Source of the DNA: a virus
Virus record (IMG/VR): IMGVR_UViG_3300036861_000314
Coordinates: 1-45,610 of that record
Strand: one strand, 5' to 3'
Length of the DNA: 45,610 nucleotides
This document shows, piece by piece, positions 29,420 to 38,231 of the stretch (position 1 is its first letter; each line of letters starts with the position of its first letter). Under the pieces are notes generated by a model. That model was given only the letters and a program-made list of their open reading frames with translations. It did not search any database and was not told the origin of the DNA. A program made the position numbers and the translations under genes.

Positions 29420-30388
29420 TTAGCCCTTGCCCCGACGGTCGATCCAGCCGAGGGTTGCAATTTGAACGAGCGCGTTGGCGTCCGCGCGGTAACGAATTTG
29501 GGCACTAGTGTTTGTTGAGACTTGAATCGGACCTACGTTCATTACGCTCGCTGATGCCGTACCAATAGACGCTAGAGGAGTAGTCGTTGTGCCAACAGCC
29601 TCATCGTTAACAGCCAAAGAACTGACATACATTCTCGTGCTGTTTGCTGTATTAAGATTAAGAAGGGCAACTACAACAATTCCGGTTGGGACTTTTAGTG
29701 TCGCAGTATTCGCTGATGTTCCGGGCGTGGCGTTGGCAACATCAAGAACTGACGCTTTTCGTTGAAATCTGTCGCCATCTTGATCAAAGAGAACGATGGC
29801 GGCACTCTCACGCATGATGGACCCGATCCGCCGTGACTTTGTATAGTTTGTCGGCATCGTCGGGGCGGTTGCAGAGAGGCTGAATAGCGCATCCACTACA
29901 CCGGTATCGACCCGCTCAATCAGGTGTACGTGGTAGGTGTTGTTGCCAATCGCGCCAGTATCGAGCCCGCCCTGGTTCGTGCCGACAACCCAGTTAACGT
30001 CAAGCTGTTTGGTCAGCGCCGACGTAAGGGACATGAAGACACGGTTAGCAATAGCTGCGTCCGCACTGGCCGCGGCGCCTACCGCGATGTCAATGTCGTT
30101 CGTCGCGTCGGCGCCGTTGTTGGATAGCGCTAGGCCAGTAAGCTGATCGGTGAGGCCGGCTGCCGAGGCCCACGCGGGTATACTGACGCCCATCGTGAGC
30201 ACCTGGCCGGCGCTGCCCGGCGTGAGCCGGGCTAATGTGTTCGTGGCGGAGGCGTACGGAATCTCGCCGATTGCCCACGCTGATATAGCCGTGGCGGAGC
30301 CAATAGCGTTGTTGAGCGCGGTGTAGTTGCCGTTGAAGTCGGCTGCGACCGGGACCGTACCGTCCACGAGGACAACCATGGCGGGCAT
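29420..30388 (-). CDS. Tail fibre-like protein
   Basis: 322 residues. The N-terminal VDGTVPVAADFNGNYTALNN and TNTLARLTPGSAGQVLTMG segments are typical of phage fibre proteins that anchor to the tail. A beta-rich C-terminal half has Thr/Ala/Asn-rich strands (TLKVPTGIVVVALLNLNTAN). It likely forms a trimeric receptor-binding or fibre-tip part. It follows the other fibre gene and two tiny coding regions. Confidence 0.7.
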   Translation of the reverse strand: MPAMVVLVDGTVPVAADFNGNYTALNNAIGSATAISAWAIGEIPYASATNTLARLTPGSAGQVLTMGVSIPAWASAAGLTDQLTGLALSNNGADATNDIDIAVGAAASADAAIANRVFMSLTSALTKQLDVNWVVGTNQGGLDTGAIGNNTYHVHLIERVDTGVVDALFSLSATAPTMPTNYTKSRRIGSIMRESAAIVLFDQDGDRFQRKASVLDVANATPGTSANTATLKVPTGIVVVALLNLNTANSTRMYVSSLAVNDEAVGTTTTPLASIGTASASVMNVGPIQVSTNTSAQIRYRADANALVQIATLGWIDRRGKG

Positions 30389-30451
30389 TTACAGCGCCCT
30401 CGTCAATCTGCCGCGTTCGTCACGCGGCATATTCGCACCTGTGTTAAGCAT
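30389..30451 (-). CDS. Possible 20-residue peptide
   Basis: ATG directly after the stop of the 39-residue gene (TAAATG) with GGGGAAG upstream; its TAA is directly followed by the fibre ATG. Encodes MLNTGANMPRDERGRLTRAL. It may serve mainly to couple translation. Low support by length. Confidence 0.3.
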   Translation of the reverse strand: MLNTGANMPRDERGRLTRAL

Positions 30452-30571
30452 TTACTTCCCCGACTCGTGCTTCTTTAGCTCGGCTTGCAATCGCGCGATT
30501 TCTGCTTGAAGCGCCGCAATTTGTAAAACAAGCGAACCAATAATCTTTTGAAGAATTTCTTCAACACTCAC
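30452..30571 (-). CDS. 39-residue coiled-coil protein
   Basis: GTG at 30571 behind AAGGGGA. The product has a heptad-like pattern (SVEEILQKIIGSLVLQIAAL, then QAEIARLQAELKKHE), probably a trimeric or dimeric coiled coil. Lying between two fibre genes, it could be a fibre chaperone or stalk piece. Confidence 0.55.
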   Translation of the reverse strand: MSVEEILQKIIGSLVLQIAALQAEIARLQAELKKHESGK

Positions 30572-30582
30572 GCCATATCCCC

Positions 30583-31815
30583 TTAACTGATCGCCGTAAC
30601 AATGCCGTTTTTCACGGTGATGCTCGTGACCGCCCCAGGACCGAATGTTGCAACGCCTGCAACACCATTAGCCCAATACGCGCCCGAGGCGTTGATGGTC
30701 CCAGCACCTTTATCGCCGCCAGCGGGCGTCCCGAGTTGTAATCCACCCGTACCGGTCTCGTTAAGCTTGATTGCGCCAGTCGAGTTATTGATCCGTTGAA
30801 ATATCCCGATCGACGGATTAAAAATCTGAAGATCGCCCGCTGTAGAAATCCCTATATCCCAGCGAGCGGCAGTATCCGCCATACGCTCAAGACGAATGCC
30901 GATATCACCAATATTGGTAAAAATATGGAGCGGTACTTGTGGGCGCCCCGCGGGGCTACCTTGGTTTGCGCTATTGCCGATCGCAACGCCTATTTGGCGT
31001 TGTGCGGTTCCCAGCGTGCCCACGCCGGCATAGGTAACTGCTGCCCGTACATTGCTAACAATTACGGCGGTTGCCCCGGTGACGGTCTGGTTCGCAGCGG
31101 GAGAAATGGTTACTGACGTATTACTTGCTATGTTTGTGATTGTTACCGTCTGCGTACCGGAGCCGCTTCCGGGTACATAGTTAATAACGATTTGGTCGCC
31201 TACATTGGCGCGAAGTTCTGCTTGAAACTGCGTCCCAACGCCGGTTACCGTCGTTGTTCCGTTTGTGTTGAGCGTACCTGTAAGGGTCGCATCATCGAGA
31301 CGAATAGCATTACTCCATACAACGTCCTTGCCGGTAGCGCTGCCCCAAACAACATTGACCAGGGCTTGTTGAAGTTCGTTAACCGATGGCTGCGTAAAAG
31401 CGTTGGAATAAAACGATAATGAGGACCCGATGCCCGCGCCGACCGAGGATAGATTGCGAGTTACAATACTGCCGGAAGATGATGTGCCTACCGGTAAAAT
31501 CAGTTCCATGTGTCCGCGAGTGCTATCGATGGCACCCGCAGCATTGCCCACTAAAACCACACCCGCGTCAGTGATACGAAACGCTTGTACGCCGTCTGTC
31601 GCTAGCCCGACTTGGTGCAGAGCCGGAAAGTACAGCCCAGTGTTCGCACTGCCGGATGCGGTAAAAGCCGGAGCGCCAACCGTCCCGCCTGTGGTTGTCA
31701 CCGAGGGTGTAGTAATATCGTCATGTGTCCCATCAGCGTTATGTTCCAAACGCAACCACGGCACCAGAATGTTGAAGTACGGAGACTCGCCGAAAGACGG
31801 TAAGCGCTCAGCCAT
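30583..31815 (-). CDS. Tail fibre/tail spike-like protein
   Basis: 410 residues from the ATG at 31815; the frame extends upstream to 31905 but that part overlaps the previous gene. The N-terminus has LPSFGESPYFNILVPWLRLE. A long beta-rich region has Thr/Val/Gly repeats (TLTGTLNTNGTTTVTGVGTQ), features such as ASGSANTGLYFPALHQVG and GIRLERMADTAARWDIGIST typical of phage fibres, and a GAVTSITVKNGIVTAI end. Likely a receptor-binding fibre. Confidence 0.7.
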   Translation of the reverse strand: MAERLPSFGESPYFNILVPWLRLEHNADGTHDDITTPSVTTTGGTVGAPAFTASGSANTGLYFPALHQVGLATDGVQAFRITDAGVVLVGNAAGAIDSTRGHMELILPVGTSSSGSIVTRNLSSVGAGIGSSLSFYSNAFTQPSVNELQQALVNVVWGSATGKDVVWSNAIRLDDATLTGTLNTNGTTTVTGVGTQFQAELRANVGDQIVINYVPGSGSGTQTVTITNIASNTSVTISPAANQTVTGATAVIVSNVRAAVTYAGVGTLGTAQRQIGVAIGNSANQGSPAGRPQVPLHIFTNIGDIGIRLERMADTAARWDIGISTAGDLQIFNPSIGIFQRINNSTGAIKLNETGTGGLQLGTPAGGDKGAGTINASGAYWANGVAGVATFGPGAVTSITVKNGIVTAIS

Positions 31816-31817
31816 CG

Positions 31818-33443
31818 CTAAATCCCGAATCCACCGGCGCCGAAGCCGGCGCCGCCCGAAGTGCCGCCCGTGGTGGAGGGCCGAACGGCCCGACGCGGGC
31901 GCCACAGGATCTCGTAGCCATACCAGGTGAAGGGCTCCCCAGCGTTGACGTTCTTGATGCCGATTTCGAGGAACTCCCCTAGGCCTGCCATGTCGATACG
32001 TTTGGCAAGCTGGTCTTTCCGCCCAAGCGGGTCCACGCCGAGTTGCCAGTTGACGCCGAGCGTGTGCGAGCCGCCGAGCAAGCTCGCGGTATACGACTGG
32101 CCGCCCGAAGCGCCGAAGTCGAATTTGGTATCAATGATGACGGCGAAATCTCCCTCTTCCTTGAAGTAGAAGAATCCGTGCCGCGGTGACTTCTGGATAC
32201 CCGGCGCGTTAAGCGCCGAGAGGTGACGCGCTTCGCCGCGAAACGCATTAACAGATATATCTTGATTCAGCTTGTAGACGTGCCCGTTATAGCCACCCGC
32301 AAAAATATCCGTTACACCCGTGGTCGTGTTGAACACGGGCCACATGCTCGCGAGCGCCACGTCGGGCCACACGCTCCAGCCGTTCGTGTGCAGGTCGATA
32401 ACCAGAACGATGTCGTTCTTCGTCGTCGCGCCCGTGCTCGCCGCGCAATAGATACGGTTGTTCTGGCTGTCGTACACCATGACCGCATTCGCGAGATTCT
32501 GGAGGCCGAGCGTCACGCCGCTGCCGGCTTCCCAATACGGCGCGATGCGGTCGCTGGCGTAGCTGGCCTTCAGGTCACCGAAGTTCAGCACCGTGCGCAG
32601 GTTGAGGATTCCGTTGTTCGCCAGGAACCACACGTCGTTGATTGCGAAGACGTTGCCCTTCGTGGAGACCGCGCCCTTGCTGCCGGTCGTAGGCACGACG
32701 TTCGTGATGCTGTACGTTGACGGCGATGTACCCTGGAGGCGATACGGCCGGCCGCCCTTGAAGATAATCAGCTCGTTGATCGACGGAACAAGATCAACGA
32801 TATCCGAACCGTCATTCTGGTTGATGACCGCGCTCCCGGCATTCAACGCGGTCGTGTAATCCTCTTCGGAGTTTAGTGCGGACCATGCAATCGTGGACTT
32901 GAGACCAGCGGAGGCATCCGCGAAGAACACGCGGTTGGAGTGAACGACAACCGGGCCGCCCTTGGCGGGCGGCGTGCCGCCGAGCACAGCAGACGTAGCC
33001 GCGTCAGTCGTCTTCCGCGGCGCGTCGGCGCGGTTGCAGAAGATCAGCTTGTCGTTATAGACCGCGAAATACCACCGGGTGCCAGTTGTAGCGCCTGTGT
33101 GGAACGTCGCCGTCGTGCCGTCGCTATTGAGCCGGTAGACTTTACCGTCATCACCACCGAAGGTATTGAACCGAGTGCCATCCGACTTGACGAACTCAGA
33201 GCCGCCAGTGATCGCCACCGAGGCGCCGACGCTCGATGTCGTCATGCGCTCGATGTCGAACCGCTTCGTGACGGCGCCCGATGCGGTGTACACGCAGTTG
33301 TCAGCTTTGCGAAGGGTGTTCTGGCCCTTCTGGACAGCCAACTGTAGGGGGCTGTCCTTGATGTTGAGACCTTTCTTGAAATCGAAAACTTGGTAAGTTT
33401 CTAACCCTTTGCCGAAAGTGGCGGGAGCGACGCCCTTAGCCAA
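31818..33443 (-). CDS. Beta-propeller-like tail/neck protein
   Basis: 541 residues; TTG start overlapping the HNH gene end. Repeated beta units suggest a propeller: GGDDGKVYRLNSDGTTATFH, WYFAVYNDKLIFCNRADAPR, VPSINELIIFKGGRPYRLQG, IDLHTNGWSVWPDVALASMW, FAGGYNGHVYKLNQDIS. This resembles P22-type tail accessory/stabilisation proteins that seal the portal after packaging. The C-terminus is Gly-rich. Position after the adaptor gene agrees. Confidence 0.7.
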   Translation of the reverse strand: MAKGVAPATFGKGLETYQVFDFKKGLNIKDSPLQLAVQKGQNTLRKADNCVYTASGAVTKRFDIERMTTSSVGASVAITGGSEFVKSDGTRFNTFGGDDGKVYRLNSDGTTATFHTGATTGTRWYFAVYNDKLIFCNRADAPRKTTDAATSAVLGGTPPAKGGPVVVHSNRVFFADASAGLKSTIAWSALNSEEDYTTALNAGSAVINQNDGSDIVDLVPSINELIIFKGGRPYRLQGTSPSTYSITNVVPTTGSKGAVSTKGNVFAINDVWFLANNGILNLRTVLNFGDLKASYASDRIAPYWEAGSGVTLGLQNLANAVMVYDSQNNRIYCAASTGATTKNDIVLVIDLHTNGWSVWPDVALASMWPVFNTTTGVTDIFAGGYNGHVYKLNQDISVNAFRGEARHLSALNAPGIQKSPRHGFFYFKEEGDFAVIIDTKFDFGASGGQSYTASLLGGSHTLGVNWQLGVDPLGRKDQLAKRIDMAGLGEFLEIGIKNVNAGEPFTWYGYEILWRPRRAVRPSTTGGTSGGAGFGAGGFGI

Positions 33444-33861
33444 TTGGGGCCTCGCGTGGATGGTGCTTGCTTAGATACGCCTGCATAGCCGACAACCGCT
33501 CGTAGTTATCTTTAACAAGCCCCAGCGCGGCATTGCACGTGAAACACAACAGCCCGCGGACTGCTACCGAGCACGCGGAATCACGAAGACCGTTTCGCTG
33601 CCCACCGCCAGTGGCGTGGTCGTGATCGACCCCCAACCGCTTCCCCGCGGAAGGCGGCTGCCCACATATAGCGCACGTGCCGCCCTGCGCTGCGAGTAGA
33701 TCGTTATAGACACTCGGTGTTATGCCATACCACCGGCTCATATAGTCGTCCCGCAGCGCACGCTTCGGAAAGCACGTGCGGCACCGCCCCGCGGCGGTGT
33801 TCTCAGCCGTCTTTGCGTGGCCGCACTTACGCCACATGCCATCATTACGCCGGCCGCGCAT
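33436..33861 (-). CDS. Endonuclease VII-like HNH endonuclease
   Basis: 141 residues; ATG at 33861 sharing a base with the adaptor stop (TAATG). It contains the WRKCGHAKTAENTAAGRCRTC zinc ribbon, then YGITPSVYNDLLAAQGGTCA, CxxC, VDHDHATG and RGLLCFTCNAALGLVKDN. Between VDHDHATG and RGLLC there are about 15 extra residues, an insertion other copies lack. It lies between the adaptor and propeller genes and its end overlaps the propeller start. Confidence 0.85.
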   Translation of the reverse strand: MRGRRNDGMWRKCGHAKTAENTAAGRCRTCFPKRALRDDYMSRWYGITPSVYNDLLAAQGGTCAICGQPPSAGKRLGVDHDHATGGGQRNGLRDSACSVAVRGLLCFTCNAALGLVKDNYERLSAMQAYLSKHHPREAPIG

Positions 33862-34562
33862 TACCAACCGCTCAAATAGGAACGAGCTACATTTAAATCC
33901 TGGGATTGTCGCATATCCGATCCAAATTTTTCCGCTATGATTTTGTCGCCACTCGCCTCGTACGTCCCAGCATCGGGCGAGCGATCTTGGCGTAGGGCAA
34001 ATGAAGTCGCATAATCACAAACCGCGATGTAAAGCGGGTTGGGCAGCGTAAGCCGATCGGTATCTGCGGACAGATCCGCTAGCGTCTGTACATAGGTGAT
34101 GCGGAGGTCCAAAGTCGTATCTGACTTTGGAGCTATCCGCAGTACCGCAGGTTCTTGGATGATGTCGTAGAACAGCTCATCTACCGGCGACTGGTTATCT
34201 ACGAGCGAGCGGATGGCCCTAAACTCGGGATCGTTGATGTCCAGTCGGGTGAAACTGAGGTCCTCGAAGCCGGACGTGATGCACTCGATGGCGGACATCT
34301 GGTCGAAGTCCGGAGGCAGCGCGTAGTCACTTGTCCCCGCAACAATACGGAACGAACTGGTGTTGTAACTCTCACCTTGGATAGTGAACGCGCCATCGTT
34401 GCTCGTGCGTGTGATGGTGCAGTAGTACTCGTTTAACGCGCGGAGCCTAGTCCAGACTCTGTCTTTGGCGCGGTTGAGGTACCTATTTATTTGCAGGTCT
34501 GTCCAAAAGCTAGCCGATGCCTCATCTAACTGATCGCGCACCCGCAAGCGCAAGTCGCTCAA
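33861..34562 (-). CDS. Head-to-tail adaptor protein
   Basis: 233 residues, TTG start. The N-terminal LRLRVRDQLDEASASFWTDL and INRYLNRAKDRVWTRLRALN, then TSDYALPPDFDQMSAIECIT, are the hallmarks of podovirus/siphovirus adaptor (connector) proteins. The rest is mixed alpha/beta with QTLADLSADTDRLTLPNPLY. It would bind below the portal ring and join it to the tail. Confidence 0.75.
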   Translation of the reverse strand: MSDLRLRVRDQLDEASASFWTDLQINRYLNRAKDRVWTRLRALNEYYCTITRTSNDGAFTIQGESYNTSSFRIVAGTSDYALPPDFDQMSAIECITSGFEDLSFTRLDINDPEFRAIRSLVDNQSPVDELFYDIIQEPAVLRIAPKSDTTLDLRITYVQTLADLSADTDRLTLPNPLYIAVCDYATSFALRQDRSPDAGTYEASGDKIIAEKFGSDMRQSQDLNVARSYLSGW

Positions 34563-34592
34563 ACTCTTATAATGTTCGTTTGAAATGACTAG

Positions 34593-35063
34593 TTACCTCG
34601 CCTGGTGCCGAAGAAGATATGCATGGAGCTTAAGAAGACGTTCGGGGTCGTCGTTAACCATACCGAGAGCGGCATTGCAGCCATGGCACAGCAAGTCTCG
34701 TACACGCCCCGTTGCGTGGTCGTGATCGACATGAAGACGCTTGCCAGGCAGCGGAGTATACGCGCAGGTTGCACACTTATCGCCCTGTGCGGCCACCATC
34801 GCGGCGTAACCATCTAGACTAAGCCCGTAGGAGGATCGAAGATTGTTTTCTAATATCCACTTAGCGCCGCGGCGCGCACGAAGAGCAGTCGCCCTTCGGC
34901 GTTGCCCGGCACGACCCTTTTCAGTTTTCGTCCAACGCCGTGCGTAAGCCCGCTTACAAGGGCGACAAGTGGTCCAGCCGGACTTCCCAAGCGGCGAGGT
35001 ATTCTCAGGGATACGCGGGTGCCCGCACCGCCAAGGGCGAAGCGGCCGTGCCGTCTTAGGCAT
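34593..35063 (-). CDS. Endonuclease VII-like HNH endonuclease
   Basis: 156 residues; ATG at 35063 overlapping the previous stop (TGATG). Zinc ribbon WRCGHPRIPENTSP...CRPCK, then a basic linker, YGLSLDGYAAMVAAQGDKCA, CxxC, VDHDHATGRVRDLLCHGCNA and LGMVNDDPERLLKLHAYL. All expected His, Asn and Cys residues are present, so it is probably active. It is a separate insertion beside the adaptor gene. Confidence 0.87.
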   Translation of the reverse strand: MPKTARPLRPWRCGHPRIPENTSPLGKSGWTTCRPCKRAYARRWTKTEKGRAGQRRRATALRARRGAKWILENNLRSSYGLSLDGYAAMVAAQGDKCATCAYTPLPGKRLHVDHDHATGRVRDLLCHGCNAALGMVNDDPERLLKLHAYLLRHQAR

Positions 35064-35374
35064 CAGCCAGAAACCTCAGTCCATACCAGCGGATCAGCAG
35101 TCGGATTCAAAGATTTCCAAATCGTCCCGTCATCTTTCAAACCGAGCAGAAAGTTGCCAGACGCGATAAACGCGATCGACACAAAGTCAGGGCCGGTTGG
35201 CGCAGGCTGCGGTGGTGGGCCAATAATCTCCGCCCACGGCGAGACGTTGCTCTGGCCGAGAACGGGAGCACTGTACCGAGCGGCCCACAAACGGCCGTCG
35301 TTGTCGAGTTCCAGAATACCGACAAGCTCGTTCTGGCTATTCGTAATAATTTGGAATTGGACGGTTTTCGCCAC
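35063..35374 (-). CDS. Small virion protein, beta-rich
   Basis: 103 residues. The pattern FQIITNSQNELVGILELDND, LWAARYS and FLLGLKDDGTIWKSLN is reminiscent of propeller-type units. It probably forms part of the head/tail surface. Coupled by TGATG to the HNH gene downstream. No family recognised. Confidence 0.6.
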   Translation of the reverse strand: MAKTVQFQIITNSQNELVGILELDNDGRLWAARYSAPVLGQSNVSPWAEIIGPPPQPAPTGPDFVSIAFIASGNFLLGLKDDGTIWKSLNPTADPLVWTEVSG

Positions 35375-35835
35375 TACTCTTTAAGTTCCCCGGCTTGATT
35401 GCCGATAACGTTATACGCAACCGCAATAAATGCGCCGATTCTAACTGGCGCACCGAGCCTGCCAAATGAGTCAAGCGTCGCTACAAGCCCGTCGCCCGGA
35501 GCGAGTAAAAAGTAATCACTCGGCGCCCAGTTGGTTTCGCGATCCGCACCAACTGCGGCGACGCTGTTACCCGGACGAAACTCGAACACAGCGCCGCCCA
35601 TGATCGCGAAATCGCTTAAGCGGAACAGCGCCAGTGCGAATTCATGTGCGCCGCCGTGTATGGTTCCGGTGTGATAGTGCATCCGCCCGAGGATGCGGAT
35701 GATGGCGATAGTGCTACCCGGCCGCGGATGAGGAATAGGGAACACATGTGTCATCGTCGCTTGCGCGACTTCTACATCCGACTGGAGAACGTCTCTGACG
35801 GCGTTTACAACGACAGCGCTGTAGAGACGCGGCAT
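35374..35835 (-). CDS. Hypothetical structural protein
   Basis: 153 residues with a beta-rich character (VFEFRPGNSVAAVGADRETN, YFLLAPGDGLVATLDSFG). The first 30 residues include VVVNAVRDVLQSDVEVAQAT. The last codons overlap the next gene. Likely a head or neck decoration protein, by position only. Confidence 0.55.
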   Translation of the reverse strand: MPRLYSAVVVNAVRDVLQSDVEVAQATMTHVFPIPHPRPGSTIAIIRILGRMHYHTGTIHGGAHEFALALFRLSDFAIMGGAVFEFRPGNSVAAVGADRETNWAPSDYFLLAPGDGLVATLDSFGRLGAPVRIGAFIAVAYNVIGNQAGELKE

Positions 35836-35841
35836 CGAACC

Positions 35842-36345
35842 CTACGCAATACGCCGATCGCGTACCTTGAAACCAAAACCACTGTCCGCGTACTCGAGCT
35901 CCGGGTTGGTTACAGCAACCCGGCGCCCATCCGCCCACGCCATCCGTTCGTATGCATCGTCCGTCGCGCCTTTGGCCCAATGGTCAATTTGCTTGTCCGT
36001 TTGCGCGTCCCACTTCTCCGCATCCGCGTCCAGTTGGCGGTTGATTTCCTTCATCCCGCCTTGGCGCCAGGCGTCCAGGCGGGCAAGCTCCGGCGCGATA
36101 AACTGCCAGTGCGCTAGCTCGCGCGGAACGCTCAGGACGTGTACGTAACCCTCGCGCCAGCCTTCAAACAGATCCTTGCGGATCGGCGGCGCGTCGTCTG
36201 ACGGCGGCGTAGCGTTCGCTAGCCGCGGGTCCGAGGCCGGCTGGTGCCGCTCGATTAGGAACTTCCCGGCGTGCAGGCCCCAGCGGATGCGGAGCTTGGA
36301 GTCGTAGGCCGCAAGATCGCGCACGAGGGAAGCGTCGGGGATCAT
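35842..36345 (-). CDS. Hypothetical virion-region protein
   Basis: 167 residues, highly charged and helical (IRKDLFEGWREGYVHVLSVP, RQGGMKEINRQLDADAEKWD) with many Trp and Asp. Starts YDSKLRIRWGLHAGKFLIER, a pattern I have seen in phage proteins near head-completion genes. Function unknown. Confidence 0.6.
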   Translation of the reverse strand: MIPDASLVRDLAAYDSKLRIRWGLHAGKFLIERHQPASDPRLANATPPSDDAPPIRKDLFEGWREGYVHVLSVPRELAHWQFIAPELARLDAWRQGGMKEINRQLDADAEKWDAQTDKQIDHWAKGATDDAYERMAWADGRRVAVTNPELEYADSGFGFKVRDRRIA

Positions 36346-36804
36346 TCAGTTCGCCCTATAATGGTGATATTGTTCGGGCTCGCCGCCCGCAGGGGCGCCC
36401 GGAGTGAAAATTACATCCGTCTCGTTGGGCGCCGAATCGCCAAAAACGATGCCGCCTGCTCCGCCTTGCCCACCCGTGAAGACGTGACCCGTAACAACAC
36501 CCACGGCATTAGGAGCGGCGTCGCCAAACACGAGCCCACCAGCGCCGACAATAGACTTGCCGATGGCCAATGGGGCAACTCCGCCCAGCACGATCCCGCC
36601 GGCTCCACCTTGGCCGCCAATGAAGCTGAAGCCGGTGATAAAGGGCGCCACCCCGCCGAGTATCAAGCCGCCCGTGGGCGCCTGGGGGATATAGCCGATC
36701 AAGCTCTCCGCCGTACTGCCGAAGATGATGCCCCCGCTACCAATGTAGAGATACTCAGCGGCACCCCCGGGGGCTTCAAAAAGAGAGCGGTAGGCGGCTA
36801 ACAT
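36346..36804 (-). CDS. Gly-rich repeat structural protein
   Basis: 152 residues. Five copies of a decapeptide lie at 24-33, 45-54, 69-78, 89-98 and 117-126: GGIIFGSTAE, GGLILGGVAP, GGIVLGGVAP, GGLVFGDAAP, GGIVFGDSAP. Between them are Gly-rich linkers such as GGQGGAGG. This would suit a beta-solenoid or fibrous decoration protein. No family recognised. Confidence 0.65.
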   Translation of the reverse strand: MLAAYRSLFEAPGGAAEYLYIGSGGIIFGSTAESLIGYIPQAPTGGLILGGVAPFITGFSFIGGQGGAGGIVLGGVAPLAIGKSIVGAGGLVFGDAAPNAVGVVTGHVFTGGQGGAGGIVFGDSAPNETDVIFTPGAPAGGEPEQYHHYRAN

Positions 36805-36823
36805 TTACGAGAGGAAACCCGCT

Positions 36824-37453
36824 TTAAATAGCTACTTCAGCCCACGTCATGCTCGCGATGGTCGAGAGAACAGTGGAGGTATATTCGGCTACCCAACCTC
36901 CCGGCGGAATGACGATGGAGCCGCGAATCTCGTAGATCGAGCCATTGACCGGCGGGTTCACAACCTGCGCCGTGGCGCCCGTGATAGGCGTGACGCCAAG
37001 GGCGAGGAAAAGGAAGGGCGTACCAACAGTCGTGGCGGCAGCGTCGACCTTAGCTGTCCCGATGGCCGATGCGCTGAGGAGCGTACACTGTGGAACAAGT
37101 GGAGTCGTGTGGGTCACAACACCCGCCGCGTTGAATCCCGCCTGAAGCCCGAACGTACTGAGCGCGGCCGGGGCACCGACAACAGCGAGACTGTATTGGA
37201 GGAGAACGAGGTTCTTAGTGTTACCGGCTGGATTGCTCAGGATTAACCCCAGCGCCGTGGTCGTCAGGCCGACCGAGGTCGTGGTGCCGCCAGGACCCTG
37301 ATTGCTGCCTGAGAAGATCAGGCCGCGCTGGGCAAGCTCTTGGTAATCGCCCATCCCAGCACCAACGATAGTTGCCCCGTCGCGGCCAGACCGCTGTGGG
37401 ATCGTCACGCCATCGGACGCAACGATGAGTCCCGTTCTCAGTTCACTAATCAT
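36824..37453 (-). CDS. Beta-rich virion protein
   Basis: 209 residues, Thr/Ala/Gly/Val-rich with predicted beta strands (LVLLQYSLAVVGAPAALSTF, SIYEIRGSIVIPPGGWVAEY). It resembles the capsid-decoration/fibre-type proteins in this cluster. ATGA coupling to the gene upstream. Probably a head fibre or decoration protein. Confidence 0.6.
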   Translation of the reverse strand: MISELRTGLIVASDGVTIPQRSGRDGATIVGAGMGDYQELAQRGLIFSGSNQGPGGTTTSVGLTTTALGLILSNPAGNTKNLVLLQYSLAVVGAPAALSTFGLQAGFNAAGVVTHTTPLVPQCTLLSASAIGTAKVDAAATTVGTPFLFLALGVTPITGATAQVVNPPVNGSIYEIRGSIVIPPGGWVAEYTSTVLSTIASMTWAEVAI

Positions 37454-37719
37454 AGAATGTCACTCACTCCTTGAGACGAGGTAGGTCCTGCGATAATCAA
37501 CAGAACGAGAAGAATCTTATCGAGCGTTACCTGCTGCGCTTCCAACAACTGCCGAACCTTTGACTCATGGGCGCTTTCGATGAACTCCGGTGGCCCCGAG
37601 ACGATCTCTCTATGGACATCGGCGTATGTCTGGTCAGGTTGCTTGACGGAGTCGATCTCCGTCCGCATCTTCTTCCCACTGCCATCAGGAGCAACCTGGA
37701 TATAGCCCGGGTCGGCCAT
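37450..37719 (-). CDS. Small protein with C-terminal hydrophobic helix
   Basis: 89 residues. The polar N-terminus begins MADPGYIQVAPDGSGKKMRT. A helical segment VRQLLEAQQVTLDKILLVLL and IIAGPTS follows, possibly membrane-interacting. ATG overlaps the preceding stop (TGATG). Function unknown. Confidence 0.55.
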   Translation of the reverse strand: MADPGYIQVAPDGSGKKMRTEIDSVKQPDQTYADVHREIVSGPPEFIESAHESKVRQLLEAQQVTLDKILLVLLIIAGPTSSQGVSDIL

Positions 37720-37814
37720 CAGTCCAACTCGTCCTTCGCAGTGATCCGCGGCGTTTCCGCTAACGGAACCGGAACTACGTCAAATGAACCACACGCTCGG
37801 CACGGGTGCGCCAT
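37719..37814 (-). CDS. 31-residue CxxC peptide with duplicated C-terminus
   Basis: ATG directly after the previous stop; its TGA overlaps the next ATG. It encodes AHPCRACGSFDVVPVPLAET, then PRITAKDELD. The C-terminal TPRITAKDELD copies the end of the preceding gene (TPRVTCKDELD). A CxxC pair suggests a zinc half-site. Small but firmly coupled. Confidence 0.5.
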   Translation of the reverse strand: MAHPCRACGSFDVVPVPLAETPRITAKDELD

Positions 37815-38231
37815 TTAATCCAATTCGTCTTTGCACGTTACGCGGGGGGTGACTTTTATGGAGTCCCCGTTGTTCTGAATGACGAACGGGGCGCCCGTGA
37901 ACCGCTCCGCATACACCAGCGTACCGGACCCAAGTTGGGTTAGAAAATACCCATAAATGTTCTGCGCGGCTTGGTCAGCGGACGAGGTAAACGTCTGCTG
38001 GGCGTACGACGCTACCCCCGGCGCCCCGGGAGAAACCGTCCAGCTTGCCCCAGTAAGCGTCAGGTTCGCGTATCCCGTGAAGGTCGCCTCGGTGTAGGTC
38101 GCAGCGGTGTCGGCGTCCGCTGGCGTGATGTTGTTCTGGTACAGCTTCAGAACAAGGTTCTGGCCGGCGGTATGGTTCAGCAGCGCCTTGAGGGCGATAA
38201 CCTCGCCCTCGTCCGTGACACGAAGGGACAC
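37815..38231 (-). CDS. Virion protein of the head/tail cluster
   Basis: 138 residues. Beta-rich, with ALLNHTAGQNLVLKLYQNNI and ATYTEATFTGYANLTLTG at the start and AGAPFVIQNNGDSIKVT-type ending that closes with RVTCKDELD. I recall related proteins in podovirus-like head regions, of unknown function. Confidence 0.6.
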   Translation of the reverse strand: MSLRVTDEGEVIALKALLNHTAGQNLVLKLYQNNITPADADTAATYTEATFTGYANLTLTGASWTVSPGAPGVASYAQQTFTSSADQAAQNIYGYFLTQLGSGTLVYAERFTGAPFVIQNNGDSIKVTPRVTCKDELD

